Shown: positions 45,540 through 54,291 of the stretch, one piece after another
How the letters are laid out: each line of letters begins with the position of its first letter
Position numbering within the stretch: the stretch's first letter is position 1
DNA from: Nesterenkonia salmonea
GTDB taxonomy: Bacteria; Actinomycetota; Actinomycetes; Actinomycetales; Micrococcaceae
Assembly (NCBI RefSeq): GCF_005771525.1
Contig: NZ_VAVZ01000005.1
Coordinates: forward strand, 32,781 to 96,780
Length of the DNA: 64,000 nucleotides
Direction: 5' to 3'
Notes under the pieces: generated by a model
What the model was told of the DNA's origin: nothing
Seen by the model: only the letters and a program-made list of their open reading frames with translations
Database searches by the model: none
Made by a program: the position numbers and the translations under genes

Positions 45540-46652
45540 CTATACCGGAGCTGCGGGCAGGAAACCCACTTTGTCATAGACCTCGGCCAATGTTCCCGCC
45601 GCGGTGTGGCGTGCCTTCGCCGCGCCTTTGGACAGCAGGGCATCCAATTCACCGGGATCTGCCAGCAGCTCCTGGGTCCGGTCCCTGACCGGTCCAACAG
45701 TTGCGACGACCACTTCAGCCAGGTCCGCTTTGAGGTGTCCGTACATTTTTCCTTGGTACTCACTGACCAATTCTTGGATGGACTTTCCCGTCACGGCAGA
45801 GTAAATGCTGAGTAAGTTGGAGACTCCCGGCTTGGCCTCGCGGTCGAAACGGATCTCGGTGCCATCATCGGTCACCGCAGCCTTGATCTTCTTGGCGATC
45901 TTCTTATCAGTGTCATTGATGTTGATGAGCCCGTTCGGAGAAGATGCCGATTTGGACATCTTCACAGTCGGCTCTTGGAGGTCGTATATCCGGGCGCCTA
46001 CTTCAGGGATGAATGGTTCAGGAACTCTGAACGTCTCGCCGAAGCGGTGGTTGAAGCGCTGCGCGAGATTCCGAGTCAGCTCCACATGCTGTTTCTGGTC
46101 ATCACCTACGGGGACCCCATCAGGCTGGTAGAGCAGAATGTCGGCTGCCATGAGCATTGGGTAGCTCAGCAGACCGACGGAGGCGGCCTCGGTCCCCTGC
46201 TTGGCAGATTTGTCTTTGAACTGGGTCATACGAGCTGCCTCGCCCATTCCAGTGATGCAGGTCAGAACCCACGCGAGTTGGGCGTGTTCAGGCACATGGG
46301 ATTGGACGAACAGTGTGGATCGATCAGGATCGATTCCTCCAGCAATGAACTGCGCGGCAGTGTTCCTGGTCCGCTCGCGCAGGAACTGCGGATCGTGCGG
46401 CACAGTGATCCCATGAAGGTCCGGGATGAAGAAGAAGGACTCATACTGCTCCTGGGTCTTCACCCAATTGACCAGTGCCCCCACGTAGTTACCCAGGTGC
46501 AGTGATTCCCCTGATGGCTGCATACCGGAAATCACCCGAGCACCAGCTTCGGGAGCCTTTCGAGTGGTGCCCTGCTGCTCAGTGGTGGAGGCGGCGTCGT
46601 CTGTCACGGAGAGATCCTTGTCCTGTTCAGTTCGGGGCGAGTCTGCGGTCAT
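45540..46652 (-). CDS. trpS: Tryptophan-tRNA ligase
   Basis: A 370-residue class I aminoacyl-tRNA synthetase. [20 protein letters not shown] holds the HIGH-type motif (HLGN). [40 protein letters not shown] and [20 protein letters not shown] are the tryptophan-site blocks, and [13 protein letters not shown] is the KMSKS loop. ATG 46652 gives a 45-residue polar N-terminal extension; a longer reading from 46706 is possible, and neither has a strong ribosome site. Confidence 0.93.
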   Translation of the reverse strand: MTADSPRTEQDKDLSVTDDAASTTEQQGTTRKAPEAGARVISGMQPSGESLHLGNYVGALVNWVKTQEQYESFFFIPDLHGITVPHDPQFLRERTRNTAAQFIAGGIDPDRSTLFVQSHVPEHAQLAWVLTCITGMGEAARMTQFKDKSAKQGTEAASVGLLSYPMLMAADILLYQPDGVPVGDDQKQHVELTRNLAQRFNHRFGETFRVPEPFIPEVGARIYDLQEPTVKMSKSASSPNGLININDTDKKIAKKIKAAVTDDGTEIRFDREAKPGVSNLLSIYSAVTGKSIQELVSEYQGKMYGHLKADLAEVVVATVGPVRDRTQELLADPGELDALLSKGAAKARHTAAGTLAEVYDKVGFLPAAPV

Positions 46653-46806
46653 TCTATGGCCCTGGTGAAAACCACCAAAGTTCTGGTGCTCCACCTGAAG
46701 ATCCATGACTCTGAACGTCAGCTGGAATCACGCTAGAGTTACACCGAACCAACGGCATGTTGGGTACGCAGGGCCCCTCAGGGTTGATACATACGCAGGA
46801 GGAACG

Positions 46807-47643
46807 GTGACACCACTCTATTCATTTGCTCGGCGCCCGGGCAGGACCGCAGCACTAGGTATCGGAACTGCAGGGCTTCTGGTCCTGACCAGCTGCGGCG
46901 ACGATGACGAGCCGCCACCACTGGATGAGCTCGCGGAGAACATTCTGGAATCGGTTCAGGAAGCGGATTCCTTCACGGTTCTCAGCGACGGTGACTGGGA
47001 TGCGGCCTTCGCATCTGATCCTATGCTCGATGACATGGACGTTGATGAAGACGACCAGGAAGTTCTCGTCCACTTCACCGAGGGTGGGGACCGCGTCTTC
47101 ATGCAAGCTCATGTGCTTGATGTGGAATGGGACATGCTGTTCCTGCGTCCTGAAGCAACAGCGTACATGCCAGTCTCAGCGTTCGTGGACCTTATGGAGT
47201 TCGGCGCAGAGGCTGAAGGGGACGACATCAGCTCCTTCATTGACGTAGACGGCTTCCGCGAAGAGGCCGGTGACCGTTGGTTGATCATTGAGGACATTCC
47301 CGCCTCGGACATGGAAGAGCTGGAAATCGAGGGTTTGCTGTCCGAGTACGGCTTCGACGACGCCTCAAGCCTGGCTGAGCAGTTCTCCAATGAAGGCGAA
47401 CTTCAGGAGCGCGACGGCACCGAAGTGTGGGTCTACGACGGTGAAGACGAGGCCGAGCTCGTGGTCTTGGCCGACTCAGAGGAGCCATACTTTGTGGAGC
47501 TGACCTACTACGACGACGATCTGCTCGTCACCGAGCACTACTCGAACTGGAATGAAGCTCCGGAAACTGAAGAGCCTTCCCAAGACGACGCCATGACTGA
47601 GCAGGAGCTGGAAGAGCTCCTGATGAACTACATCGACTTCTAG
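46807..47643 (+). CDS. Strongly acidic secreted lipoprotein of unknown function
   Basis: A 278-residue lipoprotein. GTG 46807 follows AGGAGG at four bases and opens a signal peptide with arginines (YSFARRPGRTAALGIG) and lipobox LLVLTSC, after which the mature chain starts CGDDDEPPPLDEL. The body (ILESVQEADSFTVLSDGDWD, EVLVHFTEGGDRVFMQAHVL, YMPVSAFVDLMEFGAEAEGD) resembles a LolA/LppX-like beta fold in outline, but I cannot assign a family. It is very rich in Asp and Glu, as expected of exported proteins in salt-tolerant bacteria. It is divergent from trpS. Confidence 0.75.
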   Translation: MTPLYSFARRPGRTAALGIGTAGLLVLTSCGDDDEPPPLDELAENILESVQEADSFTVLSDGDWDAAFASDPMLDDMDVDEDDQEVLVHFTEGGDRVFMQAHVLDVEWDMLFLRPEATAYMPVSAFVDLMEFGAEAEGDDISSFIDVDGFREEAGDRWLIIEDIPASDMEELEIEGLLSEYGFDDASSLAEQFSNEGELQERDGTEVWVYDGEDEAELVVLADSEEPYFVELTYYDDDLLVTEHYSNWNEAPETEEPSQDDAMTEQELEELLMNYIDF

Positions 47644-47676
47644 CAACGCACTAGGCGATCCCGGAGGTTCGCGGTC

Positions 47677-48789
47677 TCAGCTGAGCTCGACAGTGAACTT
47701 CCGGGTCGTCAGTTCCTCCAGCATGGAGGTTTTTACCTCATAGCCCAGGCCAGGCGTGGTGGGCACTTCGATCTGACCATCGTTCATGGTCACTTCAGGG
47801 GAAATGATGTCTTCGTGCCAGTAGCGGGCAGAGGGTGCCGTATCGCCAGGAAGGGTGAATCCGGCCAGGCTGGCGATGGCCACGTTATGCGCCCGACCAA
47901 TTCCCGTCTCCAGCATCCCACCGCACCAGGCGTCCACTCCAGCATTGCGGCAGAGCTTCTCAATCTTGAGGGCTTCAGCGATTCCTCCGACGCGGCCGAT
48001 CTTGATGTTGATGATCTTGCCAGAGCCAAGCTCCAAGGCTTTGCGTGCGTCGTCGACTGAGTGAATGGACTCGTCAAGGCATATGGGGGTCCTGATGGCT
48101 GCCTGCAGATGCCGGTGGTCGACTATGTCATCGTGCCCTAGTGGCTGTTCGATCATCATGAGGTCTAGGTCATCCAGCGCTGTGAACAGATCACGGTCAT
48201 TGAGGGTGTACGCGGAATTAGCATCGACCATGATGGGAGTCTCCGGGAACTCCCGCCGTACCGCGCGCATCATGTCAAGGTCCCGACCCGGAGCGATCTT
48301 GATTTTGATCCGTCGGTACCCGGCGTTGACGGCGTCGCCCACAGCCTCAATGAGCTCCGCGTCGGTGGGCTTGATGCCGATGCTCAGGCCGACATCTACC
48401 CGGCTCTTGGTACCCTTCAAGGCTTCTGCCAGAGAGATGCCTTGTTGCTTGGCCCACAGATCCCATACTGCGCCCTCTATGGACGCTTTGGCCATGTTGT
48501 TCCGTTTGATGGGCGCCAGTAGCCGGCTGATGTCTTCTGGATGATTCACATCAGCGTTCTGCAGCCGCGGCAGAATATACTCGGCCAGGGCTACCTCACA
48601 CGTGCTGGTGGCCTCTTCGGAGTAGGTGGGTTCGGCTCCCGCCACGCATTCCCCGTAGCCGACCGTGCCGGCGTCGTCGTGGGCTTCCACGATCAACAGG
48701 TCTCTGTGAGTCTGAGTCCCGAAGCTTGTGGTGAACGGAGTGCGCATCTCAAGGGTCAACCGGCGCACCGTGATAGATGTGAGGTTCAT
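47677..48789 (-). CDS. menC: o-Succinylbenzoate synthase / N-acylamino acid racemase (MenC2, enolase superfamily)
   Basis: A 370-residue enolase-superfamily enzyme: TVRRLTLEMRTPFTTSFGTQ N-terminal capping domain, catalytic KIKIAPG (KxK) near 165, metal ligands in MVDANSAYT, MIEQPLGHDD and CLDESIHS, and the second catalytic lysine in IINIKIGRVGGIAEALKIEK. These match the MenC type 2/NAAAR subgroup, which serves menaquinone synthesis, amino-acid racemisation or both. No other men genes are nearby, so the physiological role is uncertain. ATG 48789 is chosen; the frame stays open upstream through the exonuclease gene, but that is antisense-frame noise. Confidence 0.85.
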   Translation of the reverse strand: MNLTSITVRRLTLEMRTPFTTSFGTQTHRDLLIVEAHDDAGTVGYGECVAGAEPTYSEEATSTCEVALAEYILPRLQNADVNHPEDISRLLAPIKRNNMAKASIEGAVWDLWAKQQGISLAEALKGTKSRVDVGLSIGIKPTDAELIEAVGDAVNAGYRRIKIKIAPGRDLDMMRAVRREFPETPIMVDANSAYTLNDRDLFTALDDLDLMMIEQPLGHDDIVDHRHLQAAIRTPICLDESIHSVDDARKALELGSGKIINIKIGRVGGIAEALKIEKLCRNAGVDAWCGGMLETGIGRAHNVAIASLAGFTLPGDTAPSARYWHEDIISPEVTMNDGQIEVPTTPGLGYEVKTSMLEELTTRKFTVELS

Positions 48790-48802
48790 AATCGAGGGCC
48801 AA

Positions 48803-49711
48803 TCACTCTGCACTGTTGGAGGACCGGGGCAGTTTGTAGTCGACCACGAGCGGGGCGTGGTCGGACCAGCGCAGCGAGTAGTCGGCCGCACGGTCCACCG
48901 TGGGATTGGCAGCCCACTCGGCGAGGGCGGGGGTCGCCATGTGGTAGTCGATGCGCCAGCCGGTGTCATTGTCAAAGGCTTTTCCGCGGTAGGACCACCA
49001 TGTGTAGGGGCCATCAACTTCCCCCGCGAGCGACCGAGCCACATCAACGTAACCGGCGTCGCCGAAGAATGTGTCGAAGAAGGCCCGCTCCTCAGGGAGG
49101 AACCCGGAGTTCTTGACGTTGCCCTTCCAGTTCTTGATGTCCAACTCCGTATGGCCCACATTGAGGTCGCCCAGAACCAGCACGTGATCTGAGCGTTCAG
49201 CGAGTTGGGGCAGGTAGTCCACCATGTCTTGCAGAAAGCGCATCTTGTTCTCTTGGCGGGTGGTTCCGACCTCCCCGGAGTGGACATAGACGCTGACCAC
49301 TGTGAGTGTGCTTCCGTCGCCAAGTTCGTAGTCAGCTTCGATCCAACGGCCGTCGTCTTCTGGGTGCCCTTCACCGATTCTCGTTCGGGTCTCGATCGGG
49401 GCCTGCCGGGAGAGGATGGCCACTCCAGCCCGGCCCTTGTCTGCCGCTTCGTGCTCGTGGATATGCCACTGTGACTGCGGGTGGTGCGCCCCTGCCTGCT
49501 CGGCGAAGTCGGCCACCAGCTTGCTGAGAATATCCGGGGAGGCACGCACCTCCTGCAGGGCCAAAATATCTATCTCACGGGAGGCCAACCATTCGCCCAT
49601 CCCCTTGCGTGCAGCCGCCCGGATGCCATTGACGTTGACGGAGGCGATCCTGGTCATCTCTGCGGATTTGGGGTCCACAATCCGGTGCGGGTGCTCTTCA
49701 GACTCGCTCAC
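48803..49711 (-). CDS. xth: Exodeoxyribonuclease III
   Basis: A 302-residue EEP-fold nuclease: RIASVNVNGIRAAARKGMGE, DILALQEVRASPDILSKL (catalytic Glu), VVSVYVHSGEV, VLGDLNVGHTELDIKNWKGN (Asp/Asn), WRIDYHMAT and RWSDHAPLVVDYKL (Asp-His). It acts as an AP endonuclease and 3'-repair exonuclease. GTG 49711 follows AAGGAGA at good spacing; ATG 49657 would remove an 18-residue acidic leader. It is followed 13 bp later by menC. Confidence 0.92.
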   Translation of the reverse strand: MSESEEHPHRIVDPKSAEMTRIASVNVNGIRAAARKGMGEWLASREIDILALQEVRASPDILSKLVADFAEQAGAHHPQSQWHIHEHEAADKGRAGVAILSRQAPIETRTRIGEGHPEDDGRWIEADYELGDGSTLTVVSVYVHSGEVGTTRQENKMRFLQDMVDYLPQLAERSDHVLVLGDLNVGHTELDIKNWKGNVKNSGFLPEERAFFDTFFGDAGYVDVARSLAGEVDGPYTWWSYRGKAFDNDTGWRIDYHMATPALAEWAANPTVDRAADYSLRWSDHAPLVVDYKLPRSSNSAE

Positions 49712-49740
49712 TGGGTCTCCTTAGCGGTTGTCAGGCGTTT

Positions 49741-49780
49741 GTTGGGGATTCAGGTTCCTCTAGGAGCCTGAATCCCCAAC
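49741..49780. terminator. 40-bp near-perfect inverted repeat between xth and the 49799 membrane gene
   Basis: Arms 49741-49759 and 49762-49780 pair at 18 of 19 positions with only two central bases. It lies just past the stop of the minus-strand membrane gene and before xth, consistent with a terminator, but no T tract follows. Confidence 0.55.
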
Positions 49781-49798
49781 ACGGCAATGAAAAATGCT

Positions 49799-50365
49799 TT
49801 AGCGCACGACGTCGCCTTTGATAGTTTCGCCGTTGCCGTCGTCGTTCTGGTCCCGGTTTTTCTTTTTGCGACCCACGTGCTCGGCGAGCATATCGCGGCC
49901 GTTGTGAGCAGTAATCTCCAGAGTTTCCAGGGCACGATCCACCATCTCGGTGTCAGCCTCTTGGCCTTTGGCCAGCTCCTGCTTAATGACCCTGGCTTGG
50001 ACCTGAACGATTTTGAAGGAGTGGTCCAATTTCAAATTCCGGGTGTGGGTGTCCTCATCCACCACTGCAGTGCCACCGGATCGGGGACCGCGCTGAGCTG
50101 CGACGTCTGCCCTGGCGGAGTCGACTGCTTGGCCGAACTTCTTCGCGCTGCGGGAGAACGCAGTAACCACCACGGTGGCCAGCAGCAACCAGCCGCCGGC
50201 GATCACCACGAGAATCCATCCGATGATGTCGTTCTCATTGGCGGCGAAGATCAACGCGACCAGGAGAACGGTGATCATCACCGCGAAGACGATACTGGTG
50301 CCTCTGCGGCCTGCGTTGCGCAAGGCTTCATGCGCTCTATGGGGGGAGGGAAGAGAATTGCTCAC
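49799..50365 (-). CDS. Two-helix membrane protein of unknown function
   Basis: A 188-residue protein with a basic N-terminus (SPHRAHEALRNAGRRG), two close membrane helices (SIVFAVMITVLLVALIFAAN and DIIGWILVVIAGGWLLLATV) and a long, probably helical cytoplasmic tail (KLDHSFKIVQVQARVIKQEL, DRALETLEITAHNGRDML) ending in a charged stretch. I do not recognise a domain. GTG 50365 is chosen as the first start before the coding-like sequence; the open frame above it is noise. It is divergent from the small 50435 gene across 69 bp. Confidence 0.65.
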   Translation of the reverse strand: MSNSLPSPHRAHEALRNAGRRGTSIVFAVMITVLLVALIFAANENDIIGWILVVIAGGWLLLATVVVTAFSRSAKKFGQAVDSARADVAAQRGPRSGGTAVVDEDTHTRNLKLDHSFKIVQVQARVIKQELAKGQEADTEMVDRALETLEITAHNGRDMLAEHVGRKKKNRDQNDDGNGETIKGDVVR

Positions 50366-50434
50366 AAAGCACCATTGTTCCAGACTGCAGGGATAAGATC
50401 GAAAGGCCCCCAACGCAAACCCGAGGAGCTTCAC

Positions 50435-50773
50435 GTGACAGAACTGCCGGAAACCATGAGCGCTGATACCGCTGATCGCACCACCTGGATGCGGCGGTAC
50501 ACCCTGGATCCTGCGCTGGCTGAAGAGTTTGTCGAATTCCTGACCAAAGAGGTGTTCCCTGCCCGTGAGGGCCGTGGCTTCACAGTGGAGTCTGTCTGGT
50601 TGGACAGTGAGAAGTCCCAGCTGACCTGGTTCGTTTCCCGACTGGGAGATTCGGCGGAGTTCGCCGCAGCGGAGCGGGCCTGGGAGGAATCCGAGGAGCG
50701 TGCTGAGATTTTCGCTGGCAAGCCGAAGTATGTGACGGACAAAGATGTCCGTGAAGTCACCCGTCTGCGGTAA
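50435..50773 (+). CDS. Small conserved-looking soluble protein, function unknown
   Basis: A 112-residue protein with GAGGAG six bases before GTG 50435. Its sequence (WMRRYTLDPALAEEFVEFLT, VFPAREGRGFTVESVWLDSE, SQLTWFVSRLGDSAEFAAAE) alternates strands and helices like a NIPSNAP/ABM-type ferredoxin-like barrel, where a TWFVSR strand followed by an AERAW helix is common. That fold is only a guess and no function can be assigned. Its 3' end overlaps the convergent MFS gene by 17 bp. Confidence 0.65.
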   Translation: MTELPETMSADTADRTTWMRRYTLDPALAEEFVEFLTKEVFPAREGRGFTVESVWLDSEKSQLTWFVSRLGDSAEFAAAERAWEESEERAEIFAGKPKYVTDKDVREVTRLR

Positions 50774-52238
50774 ACGCGGCGCCTGAACCGATCCTGCGCT
50801 CGGCTGCGGCTCGTCGGGCTGCACCCACTGCGGCAGCGACGGCGGTGAGCATGATTCCGGCAATCACCAGTGCGGCAACCAGCATGGCCGTTTGATGGTC
50901 TCCCCCTGGGAGGACCATAAAGTACACCGCGGTGACGACGGCCAGGCCGATTGCTGTGACGACGCGTTGCGCACTCTGCGCCACTCCCCCAGCTGCACCA
51001 GCCATGCTTTCGGGCACGTCCTGCATGGACAGTGTTTGGGCACTGGGGATAATCAGGGCCTGCGACAACCCGTTGACCCCCAGCGCGAGAGCCACCCAGC
51101 CGATCGAGGCCCACTCGGTGCTCTGCAGCAGCGCGGCCCCGGCGAGCACGAGCATGGAAACAAAGGCGGCGACGCTTCCGAGAATCAGCATCTGTGGGCC
51201 CACCCGCTCCACACGGCGGCCTACCTGAGAGGCCAGCAGGATGACCATGGCCGCGCTGGGCAGCATCACCAGGCCGGCGGTCAAGGCTCCGAGCCCGAGG
51301 CCTTGCTGAATGTAGATCGCCACCACAGCCCAAATGCCTGGCATGCCGGCAAAGTAGATGATGATCACTGCGGAGTTCCAGGTGTAGCTGGGCAGGGTGA
51401 AGAGCTTCAGATTGACCATAGGGGCGTCCGGGTCACGTTCTCCGAGGCGCTTCTCCCACCAGAACCAGAGGAACAGCAGGGCGAGCCCAGCAGCACCTAT
51501 CGCTGCGCCCAGTAGGTTCGTGAACTGGATAACGGGCAGCATGATGCAGACGATTCCCACTGACAGCAGCCCTGCGCCCAGGGGGTCCAGTCTGAGCAGA
51601 CTGCGGAAAGTCCCGGCGGATTCAGCCTTGGCAGCGTCCCGGTCTTGGAATTTGGGCAGCCAGAGGAATGCTGCGATCAGCGCCACGGCAGTGACCGGAA
51701 CGTTGAGCAGGAACACCAGTCGCCAGCCGGTATCAGCAGGGGCTGCGTCAATCAGCCCGCCGCCCAGCAGCGGACCGATGGCCACGGCCACCCCGATGAC
51801 TGTGCTCATGAGGCCGTAAGCGCGGCCGCGCGCCTGTCCGGTGAACAGCCGTTGGATCATCCCGATGATCTGCGGCACCAGCATGGCCGCACCTAGGCCC
51901 GCGGCAACGCGCATGGCGTTGAGCACCAAGGGGGTGGGTGAGAACGCTGCTGCCAACGAGGTGGCGGCGAAGACTGCTGTGCCTATGAGGAAGAAGCGTC
52001 TGCGTCCCCAGAGGTCTCCGGCTCTACCGGCCGGGACAAGGCCCACGCCGAAGGCCAACGCGTAGCCCGAGAGCACCCACTGGAGATCGGAGGAGGTAGC
52101 GCCGAGTCCTTCCTCAATTGCGGGCAGTGCGACCATCACTGAGGAGATGCTCATCAGCGACGCGAACAGTGGAAGCAGCAGTGCGATCAGAACGCGTGCG
52201 CTCGGCGCTTCCTCGGAGCTCTGCTGTTCCTGACTCAT
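50757..52238 (-). CDS. MFS efflux transporter, DHA2 (14-helix) family
   Basis: A 493-residue drug/proton antiporter with 14 helices. It has motif A-type GRAGDLWGRRRFFLIGTAVF after helix two, the efflux motif C region LGAAMLVPQIIGMIQRLFTG and GPLLGGGLIDAAPADTGWRL. The C-terminal tail is short. ATG 52238 is supported by TAGAGT seven bases upstream, and a large palindrome (52254-52301) lies just beyond, a likely operator. The substrate is unknown, probably a toxic organic cation or antibiotic. Confidence 0.87.
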   Translation of the reverse strand: MSQEQQSSEEAPSARVLIALLLPLFASLMSISSVMVALPAIEEGLGATSSDLQWVLSGYALAFGVGLVPAGRAGDLWGRRRFFLIGTAVFAATSLAAAFSPTPLVLNAMRVAAGLGAAMLVPQIIGMIQRLFTGQARGRAYGLMSTVIGVAVAIGPLLGGGLIDAAPADTGWRLVFLLNVPVTAVALIAAFLWLPKFQDRDAAKAESAGTFRSLLRLDPLGAGLLSVGIVCIMLPVIQFTNLLGAAIGAAGLALLFLWFWWEKRLGERDPDAPMVNLKLFTLPSYTWNSAVIIIYFAGMPGIWAVVAIYIQQGLGLGALTAGLVMLPSAAMVILLASQVGRRVERVGPQMLILGSVAAFVSMLVLAGAALLQSTEWASIGWVALALGVNGLSQALIIPSAQTLSMQDVPESMAGAAGGVAQSAQRVVTAIGLAVVTAVYFMVLPGGDHQTAMLVAALVIAGIMLTAVAAAVGAARRAAAERRIGSGAAFTADG

Positions 52239-52245
52239 TTGATGC

Positions 52246-52251
52246 ACTCTA
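52246..52251 (-). promoter_or_regulatory. -10 element of the MFS gene (leaderless type)
   Basis: Minus-strand TAGAGT is followed by seven bases and ATG 52238. Its -35 must lie inside the adjacent palindrome. Confidence 0.5.
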
Positions 52252-52253
52252 TA

Positions 52254-52301
52254 CCGATGGGGAGGTTCCGTTGCGAAAGGCAACGAAATCCTCCCCATCG
52301 G
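52254..52301. promoter_or_regulatory. Large palindrome covering the MFS promoter; operator or terminator
   Basis: Outer arms of 12 bp (52254-52265 and 52290-52301, CCGATGGGGAGG type) and inner arms CGTTGC/GCAACG form a two-part hairpin. It lies between the stop of the upstream gene and the MFS -10, so it could terminate the former and act as operator for the latter. Confidence 0.5.
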
Positions 52302-52320
52302 ACAGGTTCAGCGCGAAGCG

Positions 52321-52944
52321 TCAGCTCCGGACCTCCCGGAGGTAACGGCCAACATCCGGGCTGAACGCCAGGACCAGCCAATAGATGTTCACGCCGACCC
52401 AGAGCAGTGTGACAACGACGGTGATGATGTCGGAGGCACCACCGAAGACGAACCCACCGACGCTGACCACGGCTCCGAGCATCGCGAAGACGATGCCGAC
52501 GATCCTGGCCCAGTTCTTGTTGGCCCGAAGACCGAAGAAGACCAGCAGGTAAATTGCCACTCCGATCAGGGCAATGGCTACGCTCACTCCCACGACAGCG
52601 TCAACGTAGGTTTCCAACTGGTCGCGGTCGAATGCCTGGCCCGTGGCGGACATCTGCTGTTCAAGATCGTTGATCATCTCATTTCGGTACTCCGCCGAAC
52701 TGATCATGACAAAGCTGACCACCTGGTTGAACAAGAAGATAGCCAGGGACACCAGTGTGAACAGCTTGAGTTTGCGGAACTTGTCCGGCTGCTCCACCGG
52801 CCCACCGTAGGCGTTCGGGTGATAGGCCTCAGTCCCAAACTTTGAAGGGCTCTGGTCCGCATACGGGTTGTCTCCTCCGGACTGCGGTGCACCCTCTGGA
52901 TTGGCTCCCCACTGCGGGTTATTGTCCTGTGGTGGGTTAGTCAT
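52321..52944 (-). CDS. Four-helix membrane protein with Pro/Asn-rich N-terminus
   Basis: A 207-residue protein with an ~55-residue disordered N-terminus rich in Asn, Pro, Gly and Gln (NNPQWGANPEGAPQSGGDNP) and four membrane helices (LKLFTLVSLAIFLFNQVVSF, VVGVSVAIALIGVAIYLLVF, NWARIVGIVFAMLGAVVSVG, IITVVVTLLWVGVNIYWLVL). AGGAGGAGG precedes the ATG at 52944. Such proteins are widespread in actinobacteria with no assigned function. It lies downstream of, and in the same direction as, the MacB-like transporter genes. Confidence 0.75.
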   Translation of the reverse strand: MTNPPQDNNPQWGANPEGAPQSGGDNPYADQSPSKFGTEAYHPNAYGGPVEQPDKFRKLKLFTLVSLAIFLFNQVVSFVMISSAEYRNEMINDLEQQMSATGQAFDRDQLETYVDAVVGVSVAIALIGVAIYLLVFFGLRANKNWARIVGIVFAMLGAVVSVGGFVFGGASDIITVVVTLLWVGVNIYWLVLAFSPDVGRYLREVRS

Positions 52945-53007
52945 TGCTCCTCCTCCTGTGATGTTGCCACTGTGATTCTTCGAAAATTCTGAGCGTCATA
53001 ACACTCG

Positions 53008-54291
53008 CTACTCGTACCGCAGAGCTTCGATCGGGTCTTTCTTCGCCGCGCGTGCTGCTGGCAATGTGCCCGCCAAGAATGCGATGAGGATGATGAGCAG
53101 GAAGATGCCGCCGATAGCCAGCGGGTCCAACCCGAAGAGACTCAACTCCGCGAATCCACCCAGTGGTCCATCCTCTGCGGTGAGGAACCCATCGGTGACG
53201 AACCCTGTGGCAAGACCGAGGCCGATGCCGACCACAGAGCCCATGATTCCGATCATCACAGCCTCCATCGAGAACAAACTGAAGACCTTAGCCCGGGACA
53301 TACCCAGTGCCTTCATCAGACCAATTTCCCGAGTGCGCTCCTGCACGCTCATCAGCAGAGTATTGACGATGCCGAAGCTTGCAGCAAGCAGAGCGATGAG
53401 CGCGAATCCGGAGAGGATCCAGGTGATGGCGTCAATGACCGCCTCAAACATGGCGATCTGATCTTCAACGGTCAGGCCCCATAGGCCCTCATCGGCGAGC
53501 GCTTCCTTAACTGCTTCCTCATTCTGCTCCAGGTTCTCAATCTCCGCAGAGGCCATGATGTAGGCCTCGGGCATTTGTCCTTCGAACCCTTCAGCGTTGA
53601 TGTCGGCAACCTCTTCAGCAAGCGCCACGGAGGGAATAGGGGTGAACCCCACTCCTGCCAGTGTTCCTTGGGTGACGCCGACGACTTCGACTTCGACATC
53701 GCTGGTCTGCCCCACCGCGTTGGGTGCGGCCACAATCAGAGTTTCGCCGAGCACTTCGTCTGGATTGTCCGTGCCGTAGATCTCCAGCCAATCCTCGGGG
53801 ATGGTGATCTCCATGGCACTGCGGTCAGGTGCGCCGCCGGCTGCGAACTCTGCCAGCACGTCATTGAGGGCGAAGTCGAACTGCGCCTGGTACTGTCCGC
53901 CCTCCGGGGCCTCGACGTATTCGATCTGCGCGGCCACCTCCGTGTCGACCCCGACCACATGATCCAGACCCTCGATGGTTTCCACATCCTCGGCTGAGAG
54001 CATTCCCGTACCGAACCCGGAGTCCACCTCTGCTCCGGCGTCTGGGTCGTATTCGGCTGGTCCATCCTGCTCTTGGGCATCAGCCTCTACCTGCGGGACA
54101 ACGTAGATGGCATCGTCTTCGCCGAAACCGCCGAAGATACGGTCGACCGTTTGGTTGATCCCTGCTCCCAGCCCTGAGGTCAGGGTCAGAGTGAAGGCGC
54201 CAATGACGATCGCGATAACGGTCAGTGCAGTGCGCAGCTTGGAGCGGAGCGTGTTGCTCAGCGCTGATTTGGTCACATCCAGTGATTTCAA
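53008..54291 (-). CDS. MacB/FtsX-type ABC transporter permease
   Basis: A 427-residue permease. One N-terminal helix (LRTALTVIAIVIGAFTLTLT) is followed by a large extracytoplasmic domain of ~220 residues that is very acidic (EDDAIYVVPQVEADAQEQDG), then three helices in the FtsX block (WILSGFALIALLAASFGIVN, MSVQERTREIGLMKALGMSR, DPLAIGGIFLLIILIAFLAG). It ends AAKKDPIEALRYE, the family's coupling tail. It works with the ATPase gene that overlaps by 4 bp, either as mechanotransmission machinery or lipoprotein/drug export. Confidence 0.9.
   Translation of the reverse strand: MKSLDVTKSALSNTLRSKLRTALTVIAIVIGAFTLTLTSGLGAGINQTVDRIFGGFGEDDAIYVVPQVEADAQEQDGPAEYDPDAGAEVDSGFGTGMLSAEDVETIEGLDHVVGVDTEVAAQIEYVEAPEGGQYQAQFDFALNDVLAEFAAGGAPDRSAMEITIPEDWLEIYGTDNPDEVLGETLIVAAPNAVGQTSDVEVEVVGVTQGTLAGVGFTPIPSVALAEEVADINAEGFEGQMPEAYIMASAEIENLEQNEEAVKEALADEGLWGLTVEDQIAMFEAVIDAITWILSGFALIALLAASFGIVNTLLMSVQERTREIGLMKALGMSRAKVFSLFSMEAVMIGIMGSVVGIGLGLATGFVTDGFLTAEDGPLGGFAELSLFGLDPLAIGGIFLLIILIAFLAGTLPAARAAKKDPIEALRYE

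Noticed and set aside
48790..49545. An in-frame upstream extension of menC giving a 622-residue product
   Set aside because: The extension lies in another frame of the exonuclease III gene and lacks similarity; the enolase-superfamily N-terminus starts at 48789.
49787..50434. A long plus-strand frame leading into the 50435 gene
   Set aside because: It is antisense to the two-helix membrane protein; GAGGAG before GTG 50435 marks the true start.
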